In this document: positions 10,716 through 22,240 of the stretch, one piece after another
How the letters are laid out: every line of letters begins with the position of its first letter
Numbering within the stretch: position 1 is the stretch's first letter
NCBI GenBank assembly: GCA_933207985.1
Contig: OW240914.1
Span: 209,393,777 to 209,457,776 of the forward strand
Direction: 5' to 3'
DNA from: Pelobates cultripes
Lineage: Eukaryota; Chordata; Amphibia; Anura; Pelobatidae
DNA length: 64,000 nt
Notes under the pieces: generated by a model
Databases searched by the model: none
Told to the model about the DNA's origin: nothing
The model's input: the letters and a program-made list of their open reading frames with translations, nothing else
Position numbers and translations under genes: made by a program

Positions 10716-12078
10716 AACCCTGTTCTAAATTATTATGCAAATTCTATTTAAGTGTCAAAGATTAAATATTTTGTTTTTCAGTTTAACTCATGGATGGCAT
10801 TGTGTCTCAGGGCTCTTTTAATCACTGAAAACAATCTCGGACACCTCTGATAATTAGATTGCCAGGTGAGTCCAATTTAAGGAAAAACTACTAAAGGAGG
10901 GTGTTCCACATTCTTAAGCAGAGCACCATTTTCATGCAATATGGGGAAGAAAAAGGATCTCTCTGCTGCCGAAAATAGTGAAATAGTTAAATGCCTTGGA
11001 CGAGGTATAAAAACATTAGATATTTAAAAAAAAAACTTAAGCGTGATCATCGCACTATTAAGAGATTTGTGGCTGATTCCGAGCACAGACGGGTTTGTGC
11101 AGATAAAGGCACATTGAGTAAGATTTCTGCCAGATCCATGCATCGGGTCAAGAGAGCAGCTGCTAAAATATCATTAAATGGCAGCAAGCAGATATTTGAA
11201 GCTGCTGGCGCCTTTGGAGTCCCACGGACATCAAGGTGTACAGTCCTCCAGAGTCTTGCAACTGTGCATAAACCTTCTATTCGGCCACCACTAACCAATG
11301 CTCACAAGCAGAAACGGCTGCATTGGGCAGAAAAATACATGAAGACTAATTTTCAAACAGTCCTGTTCACTGATGAGTGCCGTGTTTCTGACTGATCACT
11401 TTCGTCCCTGGTACAGAAGGAAGAACTATGCTTTACGTAATAAAATCATCTTCATGCATGATAATGAACCATCTCATGCTGCAAAGAATACCTCTGCATC
11501 AATGGCTGTTATGGGGATAAAAGGAGACCTCAAGCCTATTGAGAACCTTTGGAGCATCCTCAAGCAAAAGATCTATGAGGGTGGGAGACAGTTTACATCC
11601 AAACAGGAGCTTTGGGAGGCTATTCTGACATCTTGCAAACAAATTCAAGCAGAAACTGTCCACAAACTCACAAGTTCAATGGATGCAAGACTTGTGAAGC
11701 TGCTATCAAAAAACGGGTCCTATCTTAAAATGTAATGTGACCAGTTAAAATGTTTAAAAAGTTGAAATGTTGTTATAAGTTTGATTGAAATAGCTTTTGA
11801 TTTCAGTAAATATGCTGCAAACACAACAAATGACAATTTTCAGTTCTTTACAACCTATAAAGTGTTTTGAAACTTACTGTGCGTAATAATTAGAAACATT
11901 GCATTGTAAGTTTTTTTATGTTTTAAAAAAATACTGTTATCATTAGGAGGCTTGTTCAGTAAAATTTTAATTGTACTCTTAATAGTTGATAACATGAGAA
12001 TTATGCTGACTGTTATTTACATCAATTATTTAGGTAAAAGAGAAAAATATAATTTGCATAATAATTTGGAACAGGGTG
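10716..12078 (+). mobile_element. Tc1/mariner element with long matching TIRs
   Basis: The 5' end ccctgttctaaattattatg... (10718) and 3' end ...ataatttggaacaggg (to 12076) are near-perfect inverted repeats of about 26 bp, flanked by TA at 10714-10715 and 12079-12080. The length, 1.36 kb, is a little short for a Tc1 element because of an internal deletion. It inserted 11 bases beyond the TTAA target of the neighbouring element. Confidence 0.85.
10941..11735 (+). pseudogene. Tc1-like transposase, inactive
   Basis: The ATG at 10941 begins MGKKKDLSAAE, the usual helix-turn-helix leader. The protein is then spread over frames open at 10991-11395 and 11373-11735. Catalytic residues are visible: first D in VLFTDE, second D in FMHDNEPSH, and E in PIENLWSIL. 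Only about 25 residues separate the first two acids, where a Tc1 transposase has about 90, so part of the catalytic core is deleted. In-frame stops also occur near 11025. Confidence 0.8.
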
Positions 12079-12080
12079 TA

Positions 12081-13680
12081 TATATGTGCTGACTGGTTGT
12101 TTTGATTGGTTAAACTTTTTTGATTGACCTGTTTGCTGTTGGAGTTTAAAGTAAAGAAAGTCAATACTCGCCTCCTGTCATTACTAAAATTAAGATTAGA
12201 AATACACTACTTTAGCATAATCTACAATTGGCCGCGCTACTTATTAGCATTTATGTAGCCCTGATATCTTTTGCAGCACTTTACAATTATATGCTGCTCG
12301 CCTGTAGATTATTTTTTTGTTGTTATTTTTAATGCATTATTGATATTTTAAAAAGTGGGATTCACTTTCAGCATCTGATGTCCCTTTAAAAATCTTCTCA
12401 GGCTAAGTATTGACTACTTCACTTAACATCAATCAGGGAAAGCCAAATAGTTATAAGGACCTAGATGTGTGATAAATTTATTAGAACTATGGCCTTGATT
12501 GCAATCTATCAGCAAAAGACAGTATAAAATTAGCGACTGGATTTAACGCAAGCAGAAATTCTAGCAAGCAAATTAATTCAACTTAGTAAACAAATTCGGT
12601 CAGTTGCTTGAGGAAAATACTCAAATAAACAGGGCAAAATTTCTCATTGAGATAAAGTACCCACCTACAGGTGCCTGACCACTAGGTGGTGCCTGTTTTC
12701 AGCACTTATGATGTGTCTTTTGAGCTTAACTAGGCTTTAAATAGGTTTATTTTCGTGTTTCGACTTTGAGTGATGGAGTTTGAATGGTTGTTTGCAAAGT
12801 ACTCAACCTCTTATGTCTTCTGTAGACCAACCAGCCTCCTAAGATTGATGATATTAGGGCTGCAGGAGAGATTATACAGAGTGCATCACTAAAAGTTTCC
12901 CCTGCTCCTCTTGCAATGCATTTCCTGTGTAAGAGGCTGTTAGTGGGCAGATGGCAAGCTATCTCTTCCTCTTCCTGTCCAGACTCACACACAGACACTA
13001 GATGAGCTGAGACAGCACTGAGTTTTACACCCTTTATAACTGTTCCTGCAGGTCTGATATTAAGACTGACTGGACTACAGATGACACTGGCCAAACCCTT
13101 TACCATAATACTATGTTTAACTCCTATAAAAAGCTAAACACTATGTCTACCCCAATACTTAATTTAACCTGACTTTAACCCTACATTCAATAATCCTAAA
13201 CAGGCCTTATACTACAACTTTAATCATTCTGAAATAGTTAATATTATTAACACAAATACCCCATGTAATCTAACTCTGAAGTTAACCCATCTCTAAACCA
13301 CTTCTAAAATTAATTGCATGCATTTATACATCTGCATACACTTAATATACTCACAGGTTCAAATGAAATAAATTACAAGCAGAGCAGAAATATCTACATA
13401 CATACAGTTATACATATGCTGTTGTCAAATATAAATAGTTTTTTTTTAGATGGTTTTATCCAGCAGTGTCCAGTTGTGGGATGTGGATCAGGGGGCGCCT
13501 TAGAATTTTCTGCCCACATTTGCCTGACATAGAAATCCAGTGCTGCCAATAATTGTGCTTCAAAAGAAAGAAATATATAAAAAGCTTATTAGGGTCAATG
13601 TGAACCTCAAATTAGTGCAAGAGTGAGATTTTTGACCACACCTATGCCCCTATTTGTGGTGGCTACTTACTGTAATAAAA
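12081..13680. other. No recognisable gene
   Basis: AT-rich DNA. A 119-codon minus-strand ORF at 12747-13106 has no family resemblance that I recognise and no initiation or splice context favouring it. It is left unassigned. Confidence 0.45.
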
Positions 13681-14060
13681 AACTAACCATTGCGCAGCTA
13701 ATGTAAATGGGGACATGGTAGATGTCTCTCATACCCCCACCAGTGGGCATCAGGTGGAGGCTTAAAATTAAATGATAGGGGCAGCTCATTTAATTTTAAG
13801 CCTACACTCCACACCCACAGATAGGGACATGGAGGGACCTCTACCAGTAGCTGCCCAGTTGCTAGCCTTTTATTACAGTGAGTAGCCAATTGCTGATCGC
13901 TGTTTAGCATACATGTCGACATGGACTTTAAAAAAAAAAATATTTGTCTGCTGGCTACTAGTACTGCCAGTGGACAGATACTAAAAAAAGGATTTATCAA
14001 CAGCTTTTAGCTGTCAAATTCAATAGGCCCATTCAACGCAAAGCTATGCGTCCATTAAAT
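13681..14060. repeat. Unclassified dispersed repeat-like segment with hairpin
   Basis: Contains a perfect inverted repeat at about 13759-13801 (gcttaaaattaaatga / tcatttaattttaagc). Its style ('ccaccagtgggcatcagg', 'gggacat') resembles the segment at 18520-19370. I do not recognise the family. Confidence 0.35.
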
Positions 14061-15185
14061 GTAATTAAAATACCGGTGTATATTATTAAGGTAAGATATA
14101 TGCTAAGTATTCTTTACATTTGTCAGCTACTGATAAGCACTTAAAATGGAGCCAGTATTGGCTTATTGTGAGATGAACAAATGTCAATAGATGTGATCGA
14201 CTCGATTGTAGTTGCACCCTATATTTGCTATATCACAAATTGGAGACATGAAGAGCTTGTTTGCGCAGCAGACTTGCATTGTATATATTTAATTCCAGAT
14301 GCAACAAGTGTTAAAATCACACCCTTTACCATTTGTTTTTCCTGCCTTAAACCTGAGTTTGAATATCGTTTTAGCAGTAGACAAATATGTAATCCAACAA
14401 GAGCAATATCACTGTTACTCTCTTTGTGTAAAACTTTAAAAATATGAAAATGCATATTAGTAAACTCTGATGAATAAGTGCTTTTAAAGACTTACACAAT
14501 ATTTTTTTTTTCAAAAAAAACATTTATGCAATTTCACACACATGGACTATGTGATTTAGTTTGCAGATGCTAATCTTGTTGCCATGGAAATCTCCAACTC
14601 TTGTTAAAGTGTTGTAATGTTCAAGCAAAAAAATTAAAGTAATTAATACTGCTCCTAAAATCTGTATTTTATAAAATGTTGTCAGCTAAAGCTGTTGTTT
14701 TAATGAAATCAAAGAGAGTTTATTTAGATTTTCATTTTTTTCTCGATGTTCTATGCAGAAGGAGAGACAATATCTGTGAATCTAGACAGTCCTACAACTC
14801 CCATGATGCTCTGTTGGAAAAGCATTACAGTGCAGCTTGATATCAGAGGTGGTTTAGCCCTTCATAACCTTTTCTATAAAAGTAAGAGTAAATATTTGCT
14901 CATTAACAGGTTGAGTGAGGTACAGCATTAACTAATGAGGGCAATGTCAATAAAAATAAAAGAAAAAGAGACAAAAAAAAGAATTCAAGGCAAATACATA
15001 CACACATAAGAAAGGCAGTGAATGAGGAGACAAAACCACATATAATGGTGTATAACAGATAATATGTACATGATTTGAACATATATAATGATCTATAACA
15101 AACAGCATTCACATTTGAATAAGATATATGAATACATCAGATAGATAATATATAACCAGAAACATATTTAATGGTCTATAACTTC
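14061..15185. other. No recognisable gene
   Basis: AT-rich. A short block at about 14785-14810 (cctacaactcccatgatgc) resembles motifs seen in dispersed vertebrate repeats. Nothing else could be assigned. Confidence 0.4.
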
Positions 15186-15581
15186 TCTTTGACTTCGACA
15201 TCTCCTTCACCCCTCATGTCCAATCAATCGCCAAATCTTGCCGCTTCAATCTCAAAAACATTGCGTGCATCCGACCCTATTTAACACCTTATACGACAAA
15301 GGTGCTTGTCCATGCTTCTGTCCTCTCTCACCTTGGCTACTGTAATCCGCTTCTCAGTGGTTTTACGTGTTCACAACTTGCCCCGTTACAGTCTATAATG
15401 AATGCGGCGAGGCTCATCTTCCTGTGGGCCCGCACCTCCCACACCTCCCACACCTCCCCCTTTGTCAGTCCCTACATTGGCTTCCCGTAAGGTATAGGGC
15501 TCAATTTAAGATCCTGACACTTGCTTGCAAATCTCTACACAATGCTGTTCCCACCTACTTATCCTCACTAATACACAAATA

Positions 15582-16859
15582 CAGTGAGGAAAAAAAGTAT
15601 TTGATCCCCTGCTGATTTTGAACGTCTGTCCACTGACAAAGAAATGATCAGTCTATAATTTGAGTGGTAGGTGTATTTTAACAGTGAGAGACAGAATAAC
15701 AAACAAAAACAAAATCCAGAAAAATGCATGTCAAAAAATTATAAATTGATTTTCATGTCAATGAGTGAAATAAGTATTTGATCCCCTATCAATCAGTAGG
15801 ATTTCTGGCTCCCAGGTATATTTTATACAGGTAACAAGTGTAGATTAGGAGCACTCTCTTAAAGGGAGTGCTCCTAATCTCAGCTCATTACCTGTATAAA
15901 GGACACCTGTCCACAGAAGCAATCAACCAATCAGATTCCAAACTCTCCACCATGGCCAAGTCCAAAGAGCTGTCCATGTCAGGGACAAGATTGTAGACCT
16001 ACACAAGCATGGAATGGGCAAGACCATCACCAAGCAGCTTAATGAGAAGGTGACAACAATTGGTGCGATTATTCGCAAATGGAAGAAACACAAAATAACT
16101 TTCAGTCTCCCTCGGTCTGGTGCTCCATGTAAGATCTCATCTCGTGGAGTTTCAATGATCATGAGAACGGTGAGGAATCAGCCCAGAGCTACACGGGAGG
16201 GTCTTGTAAATGATCTCAAGCCAGTTGGAACCATATTTACCAAGAAAACAATTGGTAACACACTACGCCATGAAGGACTGAAATCCTGCAGCGCCCACAA
16301 GGTCCCCCTGCTCAAGAAAGCACATGTACAGGCCCGTCTGAAGTTTGCAAATGAACATCCAGCATGACAATGACCCAAAACACACATCCAAGTCAACAAA
16401 GGAGTGGCTCAAAAAGAAGCACATTAGGGTCCTGGAGTGACCTAGCCAGTCTCCAGCCTTCTATCCAATAGAAGATCTGTGGAGGGAGCCGAAAGTTCGA
16501 GCTGCCAAACATCAGCCTTGAAAGCTTAATGACATGGAGAGGACCTGCAAAGAGGAGTGGGACAAAATACCTCCTGAGATGTGTGCAAACCTGGTGGCCA
16601 AATACAAGAAACGTCTGACCTCCGTGCCTGCCAACAAAGGTTTGTCCACCAAGTACTAAGTCGAAGGGGGTCAAATACTTATTTTACTCATTGACATCAA
16701 ATCAATTTATAACTTTTTGGACATTTGTTTTTCTGTTTTTTGTATTTTTTGTTATTCTGTCTCTCACTGTTAAAATACACCTACCATTAAAATTATACTC
16801 TGATCATTTCTTTGTCAGTGGGCAAACATTCAAAATCAGCAGCAGATTTTCCCTCACTG
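15582..16859 (+). mobile_element. Tc1-like element (CAGTGAGGGAAA type) inside the LINE
   Basis: The ends cagtgaggaaaaaaagtatt and ...ttttccctcactg are inverted repeats, and the target TA is duplicated at 15580-15581 and 16860-16861. A second pair of terminal motifs (agtatttgatcccc at 15596 and 15773, and tcaaatacttattt near 16670) shows the IR/DR arrangement of this group. A hairpin lies at 15845-15881 (gattaggagcactctc / gagtgctcctaatc). Confidence 0.9.
15953..16660 (+). pseudogene. Tc1-like transposase with catalytic-domain deletion
   Basis: The ATG at 15953 begins MAKSKELS, then shifts frame at once. The DNA-binding part is open at 16014-16367 (MGKTITKQL..., [21 protein letters not shown]). 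After FANEHPA at 16366 the sequence jumps to [10 protein letters not shown] near the second catalytic Asp. The first Asp and about 100 surrounding residues are therefore deleted. The C-terminal end follows, with several stops. Confidence 0.8.
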
Positions 16860-17362
16860 TATGTCCCATCTAGGTCCTACGCTCTGCCGTAGACCTATGT
16901 CTAACCTCTGTTGGTACTCCTATCACTGATGCTCACTTTAAGACTTCACTAGGGCCGCACGGTTCCTATAGAATGCCCTTCCCCTCTCTGTTAGACTCTC
17001 ACCCAATCTCCACTCCTTCAAAAAATCTTTGAAAACGTATTTCTCTAGGAAAGCATTTCAATTAAATTGGGAACAGCTTTCCCTCCCCGCAACCTAATTC
17101 CTCTCCTGAAACTGTCATCAAAACAAAACACTAAGCCCTCAATGAATACTCTCCTAGCAACCTAGTTTTCTACCCTACTCTTAACTTTTGTTTCACTATA
17201 CCCCACTCCCTCTAGCATGTAAGCTCATTGATCAGGGCCCTCAACCCCTCTGTTCCTGTGAGTCAAACTTGTCTGGTTACAAATATATGTCTGTTAGTCC
17301 ACCCATTGTACAGCGCTACGGAACTTTTTGGCACTTTATAAATAATGATAATAATAATAACA

Positions 17363-18519
17363 GGATTCATGTTTGTATAACTGGAAAAAAACTTTTTTAT
17401 ATAAATAAATGAATATTATACTGTATATGATAGTACAAGACTATTTGTATAACATAGCAGAGTGTGAGTTAAAAAGAACAGAGAATAGATCAGGTGCTAT
17501 CCTGGACCTAAATGTCCTGCTTTTCCATCAAATCAGAAGCGACAGATCAATGGAACCCCTCTGCCTTATTTCCTTAAAATAATCAACAAGGGAGACATCA
17601 GTAATGAAGAGTACCAGCGCTAGTCAGTGATCCTAAATATTATGAAGGCCACTATCTATCTTGTCATGGTTCTTCATTTCTGCGTACATACCATTTGCAA
17701 ATCTCACCCTTTCATAGAGTCAGTCATTGGAAGTGAGAGCACGATCCAAATAAATCCATTCTACCTTTTTTGTTTGACCATGACAAAGGAAATTAGGAGT
17801 GGGTCACACCTGTATATGGAAAAGTGTAACCTGCTTTAAATAAGAAATGCTTCCAAAATATAATAACGCCATGGACAGGAAAAAACAGGATTCAGAACTC
17901 CTAAAAATTTAATTTCATCCAAAAATTCTGTAAGAGATTTAGTAGATTAAACATAAAAATAAAAAAGAGCAATATGGGAGTATTGTTACAGTTGTTATTT
18001 ACATCTGAATGTGTGATTTACTGAAGGCTAACACGTGTATAAATTGTCCTGGGATTAAAGGATTTTTGTTGTCAGTCTTGATATTTTTATTTTTTCATAC
18101 AAATGCCTGTTTGATCATTCTCATTAGTGAGTATGCAACATATTCACTGGATATAAATGATTTAACAGGCAACTAGTAAATAACAAAGCTGTCTGTTTTT
18201 TTTTTACCCTCTGCTACAGGGCTAACAAAGCTCTTTCTTAAAAATTTATCAATTTCTCTTCCACTGCAGATAAAAACCATTGGGCAAATAAAAGGAAAAA
18301 TAAATAAATATGAATTTCCTCTTTCTTTCATATACCATAAGCATAATTATTATTATTATTATTTTTGCCAAGGTAGTTTAACACTTTAAATAGCAGAAAG
18401 TTTTGTAATGCCCTACTCTATAATTTCAGAACATAAATAAAAACAAAAACAATATTTCTAATATAAACACAGCTTCTCAAATTGCAGTAAAAACACTTGG
18501 CAATGCAAGAGTTCATAAT
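17363..18519. other. No recognisable gene
   Basis: AT-rich. A short (ATT)n run lies at 18343-18364. No ORF shows a family signature. Confidence 0.45.
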
Positions 18520-19380
18520 GTGGTGGCTGGCCAGCGCATGCTAGCTAGCCTCCACATTAATATAAATAAAACTCCTATGGGGTCAATAACCTCCCATATT
18601 ACAATAAGGAAATACTAAACATTCAAACTAGTGACTGAGCAGTCATTGCTGCTCAATCGCTAGAAAGGCTCCATCCTCCCCATGCCCCCATCCTTGAGAA
18701 TCTGTTGGGGGACTTTAAAATAAATGATGGGGGAGATGGATGTTTCTGTGAAACCCCTGACCCCACACATTGCCAGCAGATGGTGATATTTCACAAAAAT
18801 AAAAGTGTCCCATCTGTCTCCACCTGTGGTCAGCGGGTGGTGGTTAATACAAGAACCCAGCGTCCACCTGTTGGTGGCATGTGGGGAACTAATAATATTA
18901 TTCAGGGGGTGTACTTAATGCCCTCACCCATTGCACATATCATTGTACACCCTAAACAATAGCATGTCATCCTTGGTGGATAGGTGTCCCCAATCTCCAA
19001 CACACTTCCAAACCAAAATAAAATTCCCTACCTAACTTCCCCACCTCACCCTAATAATAGCAAGGGAGGGCAATTAAACGAATACTGTTAAGGATGAAAG
19101 GTGGTAGCTAGGGTTATTTGTTTTTATAGGAGGATGGCTAGGGGATTAGTAACCTGTAGCTACCTGAAGGGTGGGGGGGGAATGGCATTTTTTGAGAAAG
19201 TAGACAAACCACCCCTATTGCTTAATACCAATGAATTAGGGGTGGAGGGACATTAGGCTCTCCCCCCCTATTATTATTACTAGGGCCCCTGTCCACCATC
19301 AATCGGTGGGAACCAGGGGAGAGGCAATAGGTCTTCTCCCCCGATTATTACTGTTAGACCACCACCCACCGATATATATA
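18520..19380. repeat. Unclassified repeat-like region
   Basis: G- and C-runs and repeated phrases such as 'ccaccatcaatcggtggg', 'cctattattattactag' and 'cccccgattattactg' suggest a degenerate dispersed repeat, possibly the family at 13681-14060. No termini or ORF were identified. Confidence 0.3.
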
Positions 19381-19394
19381 AATATATATATATA

Positions 19395-19635
19395 GTCATG
19401 GGAGAAAGAAAGAACACCCTCTTTGAATTCTATGGTTTTATATATTAAGACATAATAACTATCATCTGCTCCTTTCTGGTCTTAAAATTAGGTAAATGCA
19501 ACTTTAGAGGAACAACAACACATGCTGTCATAATGTATCAAAAATAAAGCCAAAATGGAGAAGCCATGTGTGAAAAACTTAATACACCTTATGATACAAT
19601 AGCTTGTAAAACTACCTTTAGCAGCAATAACCTAA
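19395..19635 (+). mobile_element. Terminal fragment of another Tc1-like element
   Basis: The block aagaacaccctctttgaatt, followed by ttctatggttttatatatt and gacataataac, matches the end region of a Tc1-like family known from fish and frogs, as I remember it. The element is truncated where DIRS terminal-repeat sequence starts. Confidence 0.45.
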
Positions 19636-19659
19636 TGTAATTACATGATTTTGCTATTA

Positions 19660-20632
19660 CCGTGTTTCTCCGAAAATAAGACCGGGTCTTATATTAATTT
19701 TAGTCACAAAAAACACACTAGGGCTTATTTTCAGGGTAGGGCTTATTTATTTACGTTACCAGTATGTACAGCTCTTTCTCTTTGCACTCATCTTGTCTGG
19801 GGATCAAAATACCATACTGTCTAATTAATCCACCCCTCCCCTTTAATAAATCCACCCCCTCTAATTAATCCACCCCCCTTTAATTAATCCAGCCCACCCT
19901 TTAATTAATCCACCCCCCTCTAATTAATCCAGCCCACCCTTTAATTAATTCACCACCCCTTTAATTAATTTACCCCCCTCTAATTAATCCAGCCCACCCT
20001 TTAATTAATTCACCACCCCTTTAATTAATTCACCCCCCTCTAATTAATCCAGCCCACCCTTTAATTAATTCACCACCCCTTTAATTAATTCACCCCCCTC
20101 TAATTAATCCAGCCCACCCTTTAATTAATTCACCACCCCTTTAATTAATTCACCCCCTCTAATTAATCCAGCCCACCCTTTAATTAATTCACCCCCTTTA
20201 ATTAATCCAGCCCACCCTTTAATTAATTCACCACCCCTTTAATTAATTCACCCCCCTCTAATTAATTCACCCCCCTTTAATTAATTCACCCCCCGCCCCC
20301 TTTAATTAATTCAGTCCCAGACATAAAATATCTACCGGTACTCACATTTCAAAGATTCCTTGCCGAGTCCGACCACTGGGTGCCTCACCGCCCGGAAATG
20401 GATCCTTCCGCTGAAGATCCGTGAAGGCAGACTGACGGCGCTGCGAAATGTCGTCATCACGTTGCGCGATGCCGCGGCCCGCAACGCTCCTCCTACAGTA
20501 GAAGAAGGAAGTCTCGCCGCAAAGGTGCAATGCCTAGGTCTTATTTTCGGGGTAGGGCTTATATTGCAGCCCACCCCGAAAATCCGACTAGGGCTTATTT
20601 TCGGGGTAGGGTTTATTTTCGGGGAAACACGG
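19660..20632. mobile_element. TA-flanked MITE inside the DIRS terminal repeat
   Basis: The ends ccgtgtttctccgaaaataa and ...ttattttcggggaaacacgg are inverted repeats flanked by TA (19658-19659, 20633-20634). Subterminal 'agggcttattttcggggtag' units repeat on both sides. Removing the element restores an uninterrupted DIRS repeat (tattac/catgatg...), proving insertion order. There is no transposase; the ends suggest mobilisation by a mariner/Tc1-type enzyme. Confidence 0.85.
19820..20315. repeat. TTAATTAAT/CCACCCC minisatellite inside the MITE
   Basis: Tandem array of roughly 20-bp half units (tttaattaattcaccacccc, tctaattaatccagcccacc) forming about 60-bp higher-order units, especially regular at 19960-20160. 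It makes up about half of the element. Confidence 0.85.
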
Positions 20633-21289
20633 TACATGATGAAAAGTCATGATTTTATTAAAGACACGGAGGCGAGTATTGCATATCCCTTTCTTTACTG
20701 TCCACCAATAGCAGCAAATAATACAAAAACAGTAAGAAAAATCATGGTATAGTAACATAAGCCACTCTCAGACCAAGTCCCAGTATATTAGTCAACACCT
20801 CCCTTATTTCCTCCTCTTTCTTTGAAGATGCGAACACCAACAGAACAATATGAAACAGGAACCGAAGAATCAGTCCAACTGTACAATAACTAACATTGCA
20901 GTTAAATCTAGCAAGAGTCAAATCAGGCAACAGTTCAGCAGGCCAGAAAACAATTCCAAAGCAGCAACAGGAATTCGCCAACTGAAAGGATCCCGTCAAA
21001 GGAGAAACATAAGGAATCCATGAAACGAATCAGGATTAAGCTGTGAAAACAACAGGAGCCACATGGTTATTCCGGTCCTTGCAACTAGTACAAAGGTAAG
21101 GCATAAACAGACCCCCATTATCAAAAGCCAATACTGAAAAAACATTGTACAACCTTATGAGCAACTAATACAGTAACCAAATCATTAACGGATAACTGTC
21201 CCCACTTACCATAATACCAACCTCACAAAACAATAAATTTAACAGGGAGGGAAGATGTAAACAAACCCATAAACATACATAGGGTGGCA

Positions 21290-21375
21290 CAATACTTGCC
21301 TCAGTGTTTTTAATAAAATCATGACTTTACATCATGTAGTCATGTAATAGCAAAATCATGTAATTTTATAATAAG
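21290..21375 (-). repeat. DIRS internal complementary region
   Basis: The reverse complement (attacatgattttgctatta ... cgagtattg type) matches the terminal repeat at 19640-19659 joined to 20635-20690. The location, directly after the recombinase ORF, is where DIRS elements keep the circularisation template. Confidence 0.65.
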
Positions 21376-21409
21376 ACACAGAGTCTCATATTGCAAATTC
21401 AAAGCTGAC

Positions 21410-22240
21410 TGACAACCGCAGAAAAAGAGTCACTGGTCAAAAATAAAATCCAAGGAAAGTAGATTCCTACGACCAGTCCACCGCCCTCATCAGATCCTCC
21501 AAACGTGCCCCCGAGGTAATCATCGACGAAGTTGAAGCACCCCGAACATAATGGGCTCCAAACACAGAAGTGTCTACGCCCACCTGTTGTTGCACCCATT
21601 TCAACCAATGAGCCAGGGTAGTACTCGTCACCGGGGAGAACGCAGGACGAATGGAAAGAAAAAGATAAGGAGTTGATCATGACCGATGCGGCCCGGAGCA
21701 AACCTCATACACATATGAACAGGCCACTAGACACAACGCTGGTGCCAGGGGAAAAGCCAGATAAGATACCGATCTAATCGAAGTCTTCGTGTGCCTGGGT
21801 ATATTAAAAGTCACCCCGCCTGGAGTGAAGGAACGTGCGTCGAAATTCAAGGCACGTACTTCCGATACCTTCTTACAGGATAAAACAATTTAACCGAAAA
21901 TTGGCTTAAGGAAATATCCACATTAAAGGGCCACGAGTCAAACAGCAATAATACGAGTGAAACATCCCAGATGTAGGAATATCGTGGCCTGGGCGACCAA
22001 GAAAGACTGGAATCACGTAAGAGGCGGCACACTAAGGGATAGGTCGAAGAAATGGCTTATCTGTATATGATGATCGTCCGGTTTACCCGGCCAGCTTCAA
22101 AAAGAGACGCGAGGAATTGGAGAATCGCCGCTATAGGGGCTGAAACAGGATCCACATCCCTAGCTAGGCAGCAGCCAGCCCAAGCTCTCCAGGCTAACCC
22201 ACATGATCATCGAATTCTGGGAGCCCATGCATCCGCCAAT
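21410..22240 (-). pseudogene. DIRS copy 1 tyrosine recombinase
   Basis: Recognisable blocks on the minus strand: YSYIWDVSLVLLLF (22032-21847 frame), VSEVRALNFDAR holding the first catalytic Arg (near 21845), TLAHWLKWVQQQ, then AHYVRGAS with the H-x-x-R pair (near 21555). After AVDWS comes an in-frame TAG, then ESTFLGFYF, whose Tyr is the expected nucleophile (near 21430). All key residues can be read, but three frames and stops intervene, so it is inactive. Its role would be integration of circular cDNA. Confidence 0.75.

Larger units (their letters stand above)
15186..17362 (+). mobile_element. L2-type LINE, 3' end, split by a Tc1
   Basis: The left half (15186-15581) encodes the C-terminal end of a reverse transcriptase with the L2-clade pattern LGYCNPLLSG, ...LHWLPVRYRAQFKIL..., TYLSSLI, spread over two frames. 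Removing the Tc1 insert rejoins IHKY with VPSRSYALP in the right half. The right half (16862-17100) encodes the last protein segment. The 3' UTR ends tgtacagcgctacgg...ttataaataatgataataa, a short-repeat tail typical of the clade. It is 5' truncated and dead. Confidence 0.8.

Noticed and set aside
12747..13106. 119-codon minus-strand ORF
   Set aside because: No recognised family, no supporting context; kept only as unassigned.
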